A program made the position numbers and the translations under genes. This document shows, one piece after another, positions 36,003 to 45,330 of a stretch of 64,000 nt of DNA. The notes beneath the pieces are model-generated. The model made no database searches. It was not told the origin of the DNA and worked only from the letters and a program-made list of their open reading frames with translations. Position 1 is the first letter of the stretch; each line of letters begins with the position of its first letter. The stretch is from Macropodus opercularis (Eukaryota; Chordata; Actinopteri; Anabantiformes; Osphronemidae), in contig CM061098.1 in the NCBI GenBank assembly GCA_030770545.1, positions 18,880,501-18,944,500 on the forward strand. Direction: 5' to 3'.

Positions 36003-39000
36003 ATGGAACCCGCTGAATCAGGCCACACCCCCGACTTCAACGGAATGATCCAGAAACTCATCAAGCTCCTCGACACCATCCCGGACATCAGGGACTCCCC
36101 GACCCGCATTTCCACGTTGAACTGGATCACGAATTGCTACTCTGTCTACCCTGAGTTAAAGCTTCACAGGAGGTTCCCTGAGCTTCTGGCCGGACAGGTC
36201 AGGCTCAGGAAGAGGGAGACGCCTCGTCCACAGCCTGCATCCACGCCTCGTCCACAGCCTGCATCCACGCCTCGTCCACAGCCTGCATCCACGCCTCGTC
36301 CACAGCCTGCATCCACGCCTCGTCCACAGCCTGCATCCACGCCTCGTCCACAGCCAGCCTCCAAGCCCACGCCTCGTCCACAGCCAGCCTCCAAGCCCAC
36401 GCCTCGTCCACAGCCAGCCTCCAAGCCCACGCCTCGTCCACAGCCAGCCTCCAAGCCCACGCCTCGTCCACAGCCAGCCTCCAAGCCCACGCCTCGTCCA
36501 CAGCCTGCCTCCAAGCCCACGCCTCGTCCACAGCCTGCCTCCAAGCCCACGCCTCGTCCACAGCCTGCCTCCAAGCCCACGCCTCGTCCACAGCCTGCCT
36601 CCAAGCCCACGCCTCGTCCACAGCCTGCCTCCAAGCCCACGCCTCGTCCACAGCCTGCCTCCAAGCCCACGCCTCGTCCACAGCCTGCCTCCAAGCCCAC
36701 GCCTCGTCCACAGCCTGCCTCCAAGCCCACGCCTCGTCCACAGCCTGCCTCCAAGCCCACGCCTCGTCCACAGCCTGCCTCCAAGCCCACGCCTCGTCCA
36801 CAGCCTGCCTCCAAGCCCACGCCTCGTCCACAGCCTGCCTCCAAGCCCACGCCTCGTCCACAGCCTGCCTCCAAGCCCACGCCTCGTCCACAGCCTGCCT
36901 CCAAGCCCACGCCTCGTCCACAGCCTGCCTCCAAGCCCACGCCTCGTCCACAGCCTGCCTCCAAGCCCACGCCTCGTCCACAGCCTGCCTCCAAGCCCAC
37001 GCCTCGTCCACAGCCTGCCTCCAAGCCCACGCCTCGTCCACAGCCTGCCTCCAAGCCCACGCCTCGTCCACAGCCTGCCTCCAAGCCCACGCCTCGTCCA
37101 CAGCCTGCCTCCAAGCCCACGCCTCGTCCACAGCCTGCCTCCAAGCCCACGCCCAGCTCTCAGCCTGCCTCCAAGCCCACGCCCAGCTCTCAGCCTGCCT
37201 CCAAGCTGCGTCCAGCACGCCGGGCTGCATTGCCTGGTCCCAAGCTGAGCACGACTTCCGGTACCACAGTTCTTTCCTCTGGTCGCATGAGGTTCGAGCC
37301 TGCCCTTACACTAGAGCTCGCTCCTCGCCTCTCTCCCTCAGAGGCTCACGACATTTGGAAAGAGTTGAAAGACCAGGGGGACCCCCTTTTCTCGACACCA
37401 GTGTGCGTCACCCCACGCCAAGGCCATGCGGCTTCACGCCAGTCCAGCTCCACGAACTCAGGGCCTCGGAACCTGCCTTTTGCCCATTGCCTCACTGTCC
37501 CCGAACCGCTGTCTAGGCAGGAGGAGCCGAGGGCCCAGTCGGTTCCCCAGCGGACGTTCCCTCAGTTCCTAACCTACTGGGTCTCCCTTCGGGCCCGTGC
37601 CCACGCAGAACTTGCCACCTCTTCACACCCAGAGCCTGCAGCTCATGCTGTTCCACGACACCCAGAGCCTGCAGCTCATGCTGCTCCACGACACCCAGAG
37701 CCTGCAGCTCATGCTGCTCCACGACACCCAGAGCCTGCAGCTCATGCTGCTCCACGACACCCTGAGCCTGCAGCTCATGCTGCTCCACGACACCCAGAGC
37801 CTGCTTCTCATGCTGTTCCACGACACCCTGAGCCTGCTTCTCATGCTGCTCCACGACACCCTGAGCCTGCTTCTCATGCTGCTCCACGACACCCTGAGCC
37901 TGCTTCTCATGCTGTTCCACGACACCCTGAGCCTGCTTCTCATGCTGTTCCACGACACCCTGAGCCTGCTTCTCATGCTGTTCCACGACACCCTGAGCCT
38001 GCTTCTCATGCTGTTCCACGACACCCTGAGCCTGCTTCTCATGCTGTTCCACGACACCCTGAGCCTGCTTCTCATGCTGTTCCACGACACCCTGAGCCTG
38101 CTTCTCATGCTGTTCCACGACACGACACCCTGAGCCTGCTTCTCATGCTCTCTTTCACCCAGCCCCAGGCCAGGCCACTCCATGCTGGACCGCTCCTGAA
38201 CTGGCCCCTGGTCCTGTGTTTCCCCGGGTTGTTACCAACCCTCGCCGTAGGGAGCGGAGGAGGGTGGTGGACCAGTGGAGAGTATCCTGGAGCGACGCAT
38301 GCTTCCCCAGGCCCCTTCAGTGGGTCAAGATGGAGGACGCTCTCGCCATGCTCACCGCCGACGACCGAGGAGAGGTTCCAGTGCCTCCACGCCATGCTGA
38401 CCCTGACCACCTTGCTCCACGCCACGCTGACTCTGACCACGCAGCCTCACGCCACGCTGACTCTGACCACGCAGCCTCACGCCACGCTGACTCTGACCAC
38501 GCAGCCTCACGCCACGCTGACTCTGACCACGCAGCCTCACGCCACGCTGACTCTGACCACGCAGCCTCACGCCACGCTGACTCTGACCACGCAGCCTCAC
38601 GCCACGCTGACTCTGACCACGCAGCCTCACGCCACGCTGACTCTGACCACGCAGCCTCACGCCACGCTGACTCTGACCACGCAGCCTCACGCCACGCTGA
38701 CTCTGACCCCGCAGCCTCACGCCACGCTGACTCTGACCCCGCAGCCTCACGCCACGCTGACTCTGACCCCGTTGCTCCACGCCACGCTGACTCTGACCCC
38801 GTTGCTCCACGCCACGCTGACGCGGACCACGCTGCGCCACGCTGACGCGGACCACGCTGCTCCATGCCACGCTGACAGTGCAACGTCCACGCCCGTCTCC
38901 ACTGGCCCAGGGGAGGCCGTTCCGTCCACGGCTGTTTCCGGCCCGGGAGAGTTTCTCGGGTTGATGCCTGTCGGCTGCAGCCGCCGGCGACATCCGTCCA

Positions 39001-40511
39001 GGCTCAGACTCCACAGTCGTCGCCGCCGTCTGTCCCGAGGCCCTCGCCACGGCAGCAGTGGACACCGGCCGCCCAGGTCTTCACGCCACGGCAGCAATGG
39101 ACGCCGGCCGCCCGGGCTTCCACGTCACTATTGCCATCATCGGCGTCGGCCGCCCAGGTTTCCACGTCACTGCTGCCATCGTCGGCGTCGGCCGCCCAGG
39201 CTTCCACGTCACTGCTGCCATCGTCGGCGTCGGCCGCCCAGGCTTCCACGTCACTGCTGCCATCGTCGGCGCCGGCCGCCCAGGCTTCCACGTCACTGCT
39301 GCCACCGTCGACGCCGGCCACCCTGGCTTCTACGCCGCGGCAACCCCCGCCGACGTCGACCACCCAGGCTCTCACACCACAACAGGTTTCTTTGCCTTAA
39401 GCGATTAACGACTTCGTTCCAAGTCCTTGCCATGTGCGGCCCGCGGGAGGGGCCGCTCACTGTCCTCATGTGCGGTCCTGCGGAAGGATCGGCTCCTTGC
39501 CCTAGCCTTGTCCCAGGTGTCCTGGTATTGTGCGGCCTGGAGGGCTCACACAGGTTCCTGTTTCCGGCGACCCCAGGAGGGGTCCGCTTTCTGTTCCTGG
39601 CTCTGGCGACCCCAGGAGGGGTCCGCCTTCTCGTTCCTGGCTCTGGCGACCCCAGGAGGGGTCCGCCTTCTCGTCTCCGGCGACCCCAGGAGGGGTCCGC
39701 CTTCTCGTCTCCGGCGACCCCAGGAGTGGTCCGCCTTCTCGTCTCCGGCGACCCCAGGAGGGGTCCGCCTTCTCGTCTCCGGCTCTGGCGACCCCAGGGG
39801 GGGTCCGCCTTCTCGTCTCCGGCTCTGGCGACCCCAGGGGGGGTCCGCCTTCTCGTCTCCGGCTCTGGCGACCCCAGGGGGGGTCCGCCTTCTCGTCTCC
39901 GGCTCTGGCGACCCCAGGGGGGGTCCGCCTTCTCGTCTCCGGCTCTGGCGACCCCAGGGGGGGTCCGCCTTCTCGTCTCCGGCTCTGGCGACCCCAGGGG
40001 GGGTCCGCCTTCTCGTCTCCGGCTCTGGCGACCCCAGGGGGGGTCCGCCTTCTCGTCTCCGGCTCTGGCGACCCCAGGGGGGGTCCGCCTTCTCGTTCCC
40101 GGCTCTGGCGACCCCAGGGGGGGTCCGCCTTCTCGTTCCCGGCTCTGGCGACCCCAGGAGGGGTCCGCCTTCTGGTTCCCGGCTCTGGCGACCCCAGGAG
40201 GGGTCCGCCTTCTGGTTCCCGGCTCTGGCGACCCCAGGAGGGGTCCGCCTTCTGGTTCCGGCAATACAGTGGTGGGAGGACCGCGCACTGCGTTTGGTCC
40301 CTCCTCCGGGTCCCCCTCTTCCCGCCCGACCTTGTGTGGAGGGCCTGCACAAGGTTGGGCCGTCTGGAATCCGGCCCTTGAGGGGGGGGCTCTGTCACGA
40401 TCGGCAGCCTGGCCGATCGGTCCCTTACTGCGTGAATCTCCACCCAGCGGAGTCACTCACCACACCCCTGTCATCACCACGCACCTGCCTGATCATCGTC
40501 ACCTGCTCTGA
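36003..40511 (+). CDS. element A repetitive protein, 1502 codons
   Basis: The frame opens 16 bp after the 5' LTR and stays open through the polypurine tract into the 3' LTR. Residues 1-72 form a compact, possibly helical leader beginning MEPAESGHTPDFNGM. Residues 73-400 are six TPRPQPAS units followed by 28 KPTPRPQPAS-type units. Residues 431-458 hold the non-repetitive motif F-E-P...LSPSEAHDIWKELKDQ. Four more arrays follow at about 541-709, 796-946, 1021-1126 and 1187-1419. A 5-bp duplication near 38117-38126 seems to change the frame, because gag-like non-repeat sequence continues in another frame from 38216. No CCHC knuckle, protease or polymerase motif was seen. It may be a gag-derived accessory protein. 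Whether the C-terminal half is translated as written is doubtful. Confidence 0.45.
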   Translation: MEPAESGHTPDFNGMIQKLIKLLDTIPDIRDSPTRISTLNWITNCYSVYPELKLHRRFPELLAGQVRLRKRETPRPQPASTPRPQPASTPRPQPASTPRPQPASTPRPQPASTPRPQPASKPTPRPQPASKPTPRPQPASKPTPRPQPASKPTPRPQPASKPTPRPQPASKPTPRPQPASKPTPRPQPASKPTPRPQPASKPTPRPQPASKPTPRPQPASKPTPRPQPASKPTPRPQPASKPTPRPQPASKPTPRPQPASKPTPRPQPASKPTPRPQPASKPTPRPQPASKPTPRPQPASKPTPRPQPASKPTPRPQPASKPTPRPQPASKPTPRPQPASKPTPRPQPASKPTPRPQPASKPTPRPQPASKPTPRPQPASKPTPSSQPASKPTPSSQPASKLRPARRAALPGPKLSTTSGTTVLSSGRMRFEPALTLELAPRLSPSEAHDIWKELKDQGDPLFSTPVCVTPRQGHAASRQSSSTNSGPRNLPFAHCLTVPEPLSRQEEPRAQSVPQRTFPQFLTYWVSLRARAHAELATSSHPEPAAHAVPRHPEPAAHAAPRHPEPAAHAAPRHPEPAAHAAPRHPEPAAHAAPRHPEPASHAVPRHPEPASHAAPRHPEPASHAAPRHPEPASHAVPRHPEPASHAVPRHPEPASHAVPRHPEPASHAVPRHPEPASHAVPRHPEPASHAVPRHPEPASHAVPRHDTLSLLLMLSFTQPQARPLHAGPLLNWPLVLCFPGLLPTLAVGSGGGWWTSGEYPGATHASPGPFSGSRWRTLSPCSPPTTEERFQCLHAMLTLTTLLHATLTLTTQPHATLTLTTQPHATLTLTTQPHATLTLTTQPHATLTLTTQPHATLTLTTQPHATLTLTTQPHATLTLTTQPHATLTLTTQPHATLTLTPQPHATLTLTPQPHATLTLTPLLHATLTLTPLLHATLTRTTLRHADADHAAPCHADSATSTPVSTGPGEAVPSTAVSGPGEFLGLMPVGCSRRRHPSRLRLHSRRRRLSRGPRHGSSGHRPPRSSRHGSNGRRPPGLPRHYCHHRRRPPRFPRHCCHRRRRPPRLPRHCCHRRRRPPRLPRHCCHRRRRPPRLPRHCCHRRRRPPWLLRRGNPRRRRPPRLSHHNRFLCLKRLTTSFQVLAMCGPREGPLTVLMCGPAEGSAPCPSLVPGVLVLCGLEGSHRFLFPATPGGVRFLFLALATPGGVRLLVPGSGDPRRGPPSRLRRPQEGSAFSSPATPGVVRLLVSGDPRRGPPSRLRLWRPQGGSAFSSPALATPGGVRLLVSGSGDPRGGPPSRLRLWRPQGGSAFSSPALATPGGVRLLVSGSGDPRGGPPSRLRLWRPQGGSAFSSPALATPGGVRLLVPGSGDPRGGPPSRSRLWRPQEGSAFWFPALATPGGVRLLVPGSGDPRRGPPSGSGNTVVGGPRTAFGPSSGSPSSRPTLCGGPAQGWAVWNPALEGGALSRSAAWPIGPLLRESPPSGVTHHTPVITTHLPDHRHLL
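36219..37202 (+). repeat. minisatellite 1 of element A (24-bp then 30-bp units)
   Basis: Six 24-bp units (ACGCCTCGTCCACAGCCTGC + ATCC) are followed by twenty-eight 30-bp units with AAGCCC added (36363-37202). The last two units are variants with CCCAGCTCT. The early 30-bp units carry CAGCCAGCC and the later ones CAGCCTGCC, recording expansion direction. All units are multiples of three. Confidence 0.97.
37626..38130 (+). repeat. minisatellite 2 of element A (33-bp unit, 15 copies)
   Basis: The unit encodes HPEPA(A/S)HA(V/A)PR, 11 residues. The first five copies have PAAHA and the last ten PASHA. The array ends with a 5-bp duplication (ACGACACGACACC near 38117-38129) that breaks the frame. 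Confidence 0.95.
38391..38840 (+). repeat. minisatellite 3 of element A (30-bp unit, 15 copies)
   Basis: The unit GCCACGCTGACTCTGACCAC + GCAGCCTCAC is exactly 30 bp. It reads ATLTLTTQPH in the long frame and RHADSDHAAS in the alternative frame that seems to continue the upstream protein. The terminal copies vary (GTTGCTCCAC). Confidence 0.95.
39066..39380 (+). repeat. minisatellite 4 of element A (42-bp unit, about 7 copies)
   Basis: The unit is GTCGGCGTCGGCCGCCCAGG + CTTCCACGTCACTGCTGCCATC. It reads Arg/Pro-rich in the long frame (HCCHRRRRPPRLPR) and GVGRPGFHVTAAIV in another frame. Outer copies are more diverged than central ones. Confidence 0.9.
39565..40260 (+). repeat. minisatellite 5 of element A (40-bp unit, 18 copies, some 34 bp)
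   Basis: The core is GGCTCTGGCGACCCCAGGGG + GGGTCCGCCTTCTCGTCTCC. Three early copies lack GGCTCT (34 bp). Because 40 is not a multiple of three, the frame rotates with each unit and the protein period is 40 residues over three units. No stop codon occurs in any of six frames across about 39546-40352. Confidence 0.95.
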
Positions 40512-41053
40512 TTATTTTCACCTGGCTCATCATCTCCCTTACTTTAGTTCTCCCCACAGCTCAGCCCCTTGTCAGATCGTCAACGTTATCCCGACACACT
40601 CGACCTCCGACAGACCTCGCTTCTCTCCACCCAAGCCGTGAGTTTTCCTCGATTGCCTCTGTTTGTTCGCCAAGACGCTCACGGCGCTGGGGGATTTCCC
40701 TGCCTGGTTTTGAACGCCTGAATCTGGACTGTCTCGCCTCCGTGTCCTGGTGGCTCTTTGCCACTTCTGCTCGTAACGGCAGACCTTTCACCGGAGCTGA
40801 CTACGAGCGCCCTTGGTGTGGCGTCCTCGGAATTCACCAGCCGGTTCGGCTCGCTTTTCGTTTGTTTTTTGTTGGTTGTTTTGTCGCCTGGACTCAGCTA
40901 TTCTCCTCATCACACTCCTAGACCATCTCACTCGTTCTGCAATAACCTCTGGACTGCTTCTGTATTACCTTAATAAATCATTATTCTTCTGCACCCACTT
41001 CCTGGTTCTGCCTGTTCCATCCACTTCTAGTTTGGTCATTGCGAATCATAACA
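40393..41053 (+). repeat. element A 3' LTR (661 bp)
   Basis: It appears identical to the 5' LTR apart from lacking 16 bp (35745-35760 of the 5' copy). The priming complement GTCAGATCGT is at 40571-40580. Confidence 0.92.
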
Positions 41054-42410
41054 CTTTGTGTCTTGTATGTATAGTTGGGCTCAGACTAAAATCGACCCAC
41101 TGTTCACTAAACAACTAAAACTAGCTTCAGTGGATAACCTGCTGTCATAAAACCAGCTCACACATATAAGAAGCGTGTTCTATCTTCGCATGAGTTGCGA
41201 CTCATCACTACATCAGTCCAGACCTGACACAGTCTACCAGACAACCCATTAACCTTTGAGGGGTCAACATGAAAACAGGAGGCTCTCAGCTCAAAAACCA
41301 CACATGGGTTGGATGAAACAGCCGCAGACAGACGATAAACCACAACACGCTTCATCCAGATGAACGGTTGGATGAACTTGTTCATCATAGACCCACACGT
41401 GTTCATTGCTGGGATGTAACAGCCACCAAGGCTGTTTGATCCAACCCTGGTGTGTTTTAGCTTTGAGCCCCTAGTTTACAGTGGAGTCGTTTTGACCCCT
41501 CCAAGGCCCCAATGAGGGTTAAAACAGAGACCATCTCTTACTCACTGGGCAGAGAGTTCCTGTCCTAAAGCTTCCACCCAGGACATCCGTCCCCTATGCT
41601 GAGGTCTAGGTGGGCTGCGTGTCTGTTTGTAGCTGGAGTTGTGTACAGGATCCACCTTGAGGTGAACAGTCCAGGATTTTAAATTGCCAGAACATCTGCC
41701 TCATCTTTGACAAAGACTTTCATGACAGCAGTGTAAGCTGAAATGACTGCAGATGAAATGAGGCTCCTGGGTTTGCCTCCTTAGACTGAGTTAATAGTTT
41801 AGAGAACTGTCTAAGCAATTGTGAAGCAGCTGTCACAGAAACATTGTGCGACGTGTAAAGAAAGACTCAAATATATATGAGCAACAGCCTCCAGAGTACA
41901 ACCATCAACTGTCTACAGAGACCGACCAGGACAGCAGAGCAGGCATTAGCCAGGAACAGGAGGCCAGAGAGTAGACTGGACCGACGAGACGAAGACGAAC
42001 CGTTACCAGTGACACCAAGGAGGTGACGTCAGACCTGCTCATGAATCTTTACCGATGTAACAAGTGACAGCAGCAGCAAAGTGACATGTCCACGGAAACA
42101 TTTAAAGAAACGTTTGACGATAACAACGTTCACATGGACAGAGCAGACAGGAGGTTTGACCGTTAGAGCAGCGTCACGTCCAGGTAAACAGCTCCTCTCT
42201 CTACAGGTGGAGGCTCAGACACAACCTGCCCTGTCAACTATGGAGGAAGATCCAGATTCACCATGAAGGACACACTGACCACCCTGTAGTGGTGGAGGAG
42301 GAGAGTTCACACCTGCTCACTGCCCTCAGTCCTCTGTTCTCACAACCAGCCCGTTGTCTACAGGTGAAGTGAAACCTGGAGGATAAATCTGTGTCTCTAC
42401 CAACTTCCCT

Positions 42411-42480
42411 CAGACTGAAGAAGCTTCCTGGACAGATGGAGAAACGTTTCTACCAAATAGAAGAATCCAGCTGCCAGACA
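42411..42480 (+). repeat. fragment of a common fish repeat module (CTGAAGAAGCTT...GAAACGTTTC)
   Basis: CTGAAGAAGCTTCCTGGACA, then GATGGAGAAACGTTTCTACC and AGAATCCAGCTGCC, resembles a short module seen at many fish repeat ends, from recall. The parent family and boundaries cannot be set here. Confidence 0.4.
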
Positions 42481-45189
42481 TTTAAAGAAAGATGCAACCA
42501 CACTGATGGATCCTTCACCTTGTAGCTGCTGTTATGTTGTGAACTGTTGTTTTTAAAGTAAATTCTTTATTTTTTTGTATTTGTGACTTTACTGCCCTTC
42601 TTCCATCCTCCTCCTCCGCTTCCACAGTGATGCTACGCGTTGCTGAGTGGCTCAGATGAGCAGAACAGGAGGGAACCAGGAGTCAGTTAACGAAGGAAAG
42701 CAGTCTTCAGGCCCATTTGTGTACGTGGTCCAGTTCATCAGGGCAAGAAGTTTTCAGGTGATGTCGAGCTGGTGTCCAGTTTCAGTCTGTTTAGGCCTTT
42801 GAGCCTACAACCAGGTTGCAACGCTGCATTTATTGTTGAGTCACTCCAAGCCAAATGTATCCGTCAACCACATGCAGCTACATTTCTCTCCTAGCGAGGG
42901 ACAACAGTTAGCAGATCTTTAATAACAATAGATGCATTATTGCTAATAAATACTAATCACCAAAGAATAAGCTCATTAGACTCGATGGTCAAAGGCCACT
43001 GTGTCATTTCTGTGAAGGAGTTAGTTACACATAGGCATAAACAACTAGTGTCACTGTGCTCTGTATTTTCATTCCATCTGACCCTCAGTGACTCGGTTTC
43101 CAGAAACAACAGGCAGCTGCTGCTATTACAGGCCTTCAGCCAGAAACCTCTGGGTTTGGTGATGCTGACAGGTGTTTGTGTTATTAGGTGCATGTGCGCT
43201 GGGAGTGTACGATGTCACTTCAGGCGGGTTTTGAACAGTGTCCTCAGTGGTAGAGACCTCAGTACGAGGAGAAGCTGGAAGGTGCACTAACATTAATAAC
43301 ACACTAAAAAGACGATCTAAACAGGTGCATCTCCACATCTTCATCCCCTGGCAGTTACTAAATCACCCAATTAAAAATTAGATTATCGACAAAGATTATC
43401 TCCAGCGTCTGCAGTTTGCTCCCACGTGTTTCTTTAGCAGGGAGAATGAGAAGTGACACTTCTGAATGTGCCTCCAGTATAGTGGTCCTCAGCTTGAGAC
43501 TGTCAGCGTCTCTCACGTGTATTTTCAGCCACTAGGATGTCGTTGAGAGCAGTTTTTGCTCCTGTTCCGCTTTGTCTTAGGCCTAATCAAACCGACTCTT
43601 AAGCTGTTTATGTTGTCATCAAACCGCTGAATATAGACCCCACTGTGTCTGGTTATTCAACAAACTCTTCTCAGCCCGGTCCAGCAGTCAAACGCAGCCG
43701 AGCCACGGTATCAGTGGAGCTGGTGGGCTAGTACGTCGGCCGTGGACGTCCCCTCCCGCCTCCAACTCCCCGAAGTGCTTACACAGGCGGCTGAGCTCTG
43801 GTGGGGTATGACATGCCATTAACCAGCCGCCACGCTGCAACGCTTATGCACAGACATCTGGAGCTGAAAATATTTCATGACTTCTCCAAGGACATGCACA
43901 GATTAAAAGTAGGGGCCCTGGCTAGTTCTAAATACAGAGAGAGGACCGTGCAGAAGAGTCCAATGGCGACAGCACAGCCATGGCTAATGTGATTCCCCTG
44001 CTGTGACTCATAGAGGTATATAAATACCCAGGCAGCCCGGCACTGACACGCTAACCCTCCCCAGCGCTGCGAGACACAATTTAAGGGGAAGGAATATTTA
44101 TTTTGGCAAGAAGCTGTAAACGTGTTTGTCTTGTGTGGAAGCTGTGTGTGTGTGTCTGCTTCACGCAGCTGTGGGACGAGAAAAGTAAGATGGATGCTCC
44201 AGAGTTTCCAAACCCTTAAATGAGCAGCAGAGGTAGAAACCAAAACACGAGCATCCACACAGGGGAGACTTCTGGATTCTTCTAGACCTCAGTGTGAGAC
44301 GAGGCTTGTTTACAGCTCGTCTCCACTTGCAGCTGTTTAGACGCTGGACTTCCTGCTGATGGAGATGAGGGGAGTAATGTGCATATGATGCCTGCTGCTC
44401 ACACTTGCAGCTGCCAGACGCACGCTTTAGATCCTGCCCAAGAGCAGGGTTCACCCTGAACACATTTAGACTTGAAAACTGCTCTAATTCCACCAGTATG
44501 TTATGATTGCGGTATAACTAACAGAAAGAAATAGCGCTTCTCAGCTCTGAACGGGCACATTCTACTTAGGATAAAACCATAACCAGGAAATATGGAAAAA
44601 TATCATCACAGCATCGCGTCTTCATTAACCACCGCACCGGCTCAGAGGGTCTGTACACGTCCTGGTGCTCGTTAGATGCTCTAATGCAGTGAAATAATTG
44701 AGGACACGGTTCAGAGCCGTCATTATCAGCTTTCTTTAATTAAAAGAAAATGACTGATCTTATCTTCAGATTAGCAGGTACAGACAGAGAAGGGAGCCTG
44801 ATCCCGTCACCGTAGGTGACCGGGCCAGAATCAGCTCCTGGTAACCAGCGAGACATCCCCCAGAGGTTGACGGGCTCTGGAACAAACCAGTAATCCAGCG
44901 TTTCAGCGGATTTGCTGCCAGCAAAGCAAATGTTGCCAGCTCTGAGGAGAACCACACAGTAGAGACAGCAAGTTAAATGACCGCCATGTTGTGATGCAGA
45001 GTAGGACTTAGGAAGCCGCTTAAGCAGAAAATGTCATCCTTTAAAGCAGATTAGAAAAGCTGCACATTCACCTGTAGTGTCACACCCAGTGTGTGGACAT
45101 ATTTTGTGTGCGCTTAAGTCGTCACGTGTGCGTGTTTAGACTCGCGAGTGTAACCGCTTGTGTGTTTGTAGGGGTTGTAGTGGCTGTGG

Positions 45190-45330
45190 CTGTCAGTCTC
45201 AGATCCCCGTCTCATGAATATTCATGCTGGGTATGATTACAGCCACTCTAATCCAGGAAGTGAGAGGGATGATAAAAAGCCCCCTGAGCGCTGCAGCCAT
45301 TCCCGACACGCCGAAATAAACAAATAATCA
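45190..45330. promoter_or_regulatory. candidate conserved non-coding element with POU-like palindrome
   Basis: It contains the perfect palindrome CATGAATATTCATG (45213-45226), followed by GGTATGATTACAGCCACTCTAA (split here as GGTATGATTACAG and CCACTCTAATCC, bicoid/OTX-type TAATCC). It is repeat-free, and function is inferred from motifs. Confidence 0.22.

Larger units (their letters stand above)
35310..41053 (+). mobile_element. LTR element A: complete non-autonomous retrotransposon, Tf1/sushi-like priming
   Basis: The element is bounded by TGT...ACA LTRs (35310-35986 and 40393-41053) and a perfect 5-bp target duplication CTTTG (35305-35309 and 41054-41058). By eye the LTRs show no substitutions. 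They differ by a 16-bp segment (35745-35760) missing from the 3' copy, so insertion is recent. A G-rich polypurine tract (GAGGGGGGGGC at 40380-40390) precedes the 3' LTR. Positions 35989-35998 (ACGATCTGAC) are the reverse complement of LTR bases 35488-35497, as in self-priming Tf1/sushi elements. The interior has one repetitive 1502-codon frame and no recognisable protease, reverse transcriptase or integrase, so mobilisation would need an autonomous relative. Confidence 0.9.

Noticed and set aside
36164..37230. Two long minus-strand frames (328 and 341 codons) opposite the proline-rich array
   Set aside because: They are shadows of a stop-free tandem repeat. The sense strand is set by LTR polarity, polypurine tract and primer site.
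35310..41053. Endogenous retrovirus
   Set aside because: No envelope, polymerase or tRNA-type primer site. The self-priming layout and 5-bp duplication fit a Tf1/sushi-like retrotransposon better.
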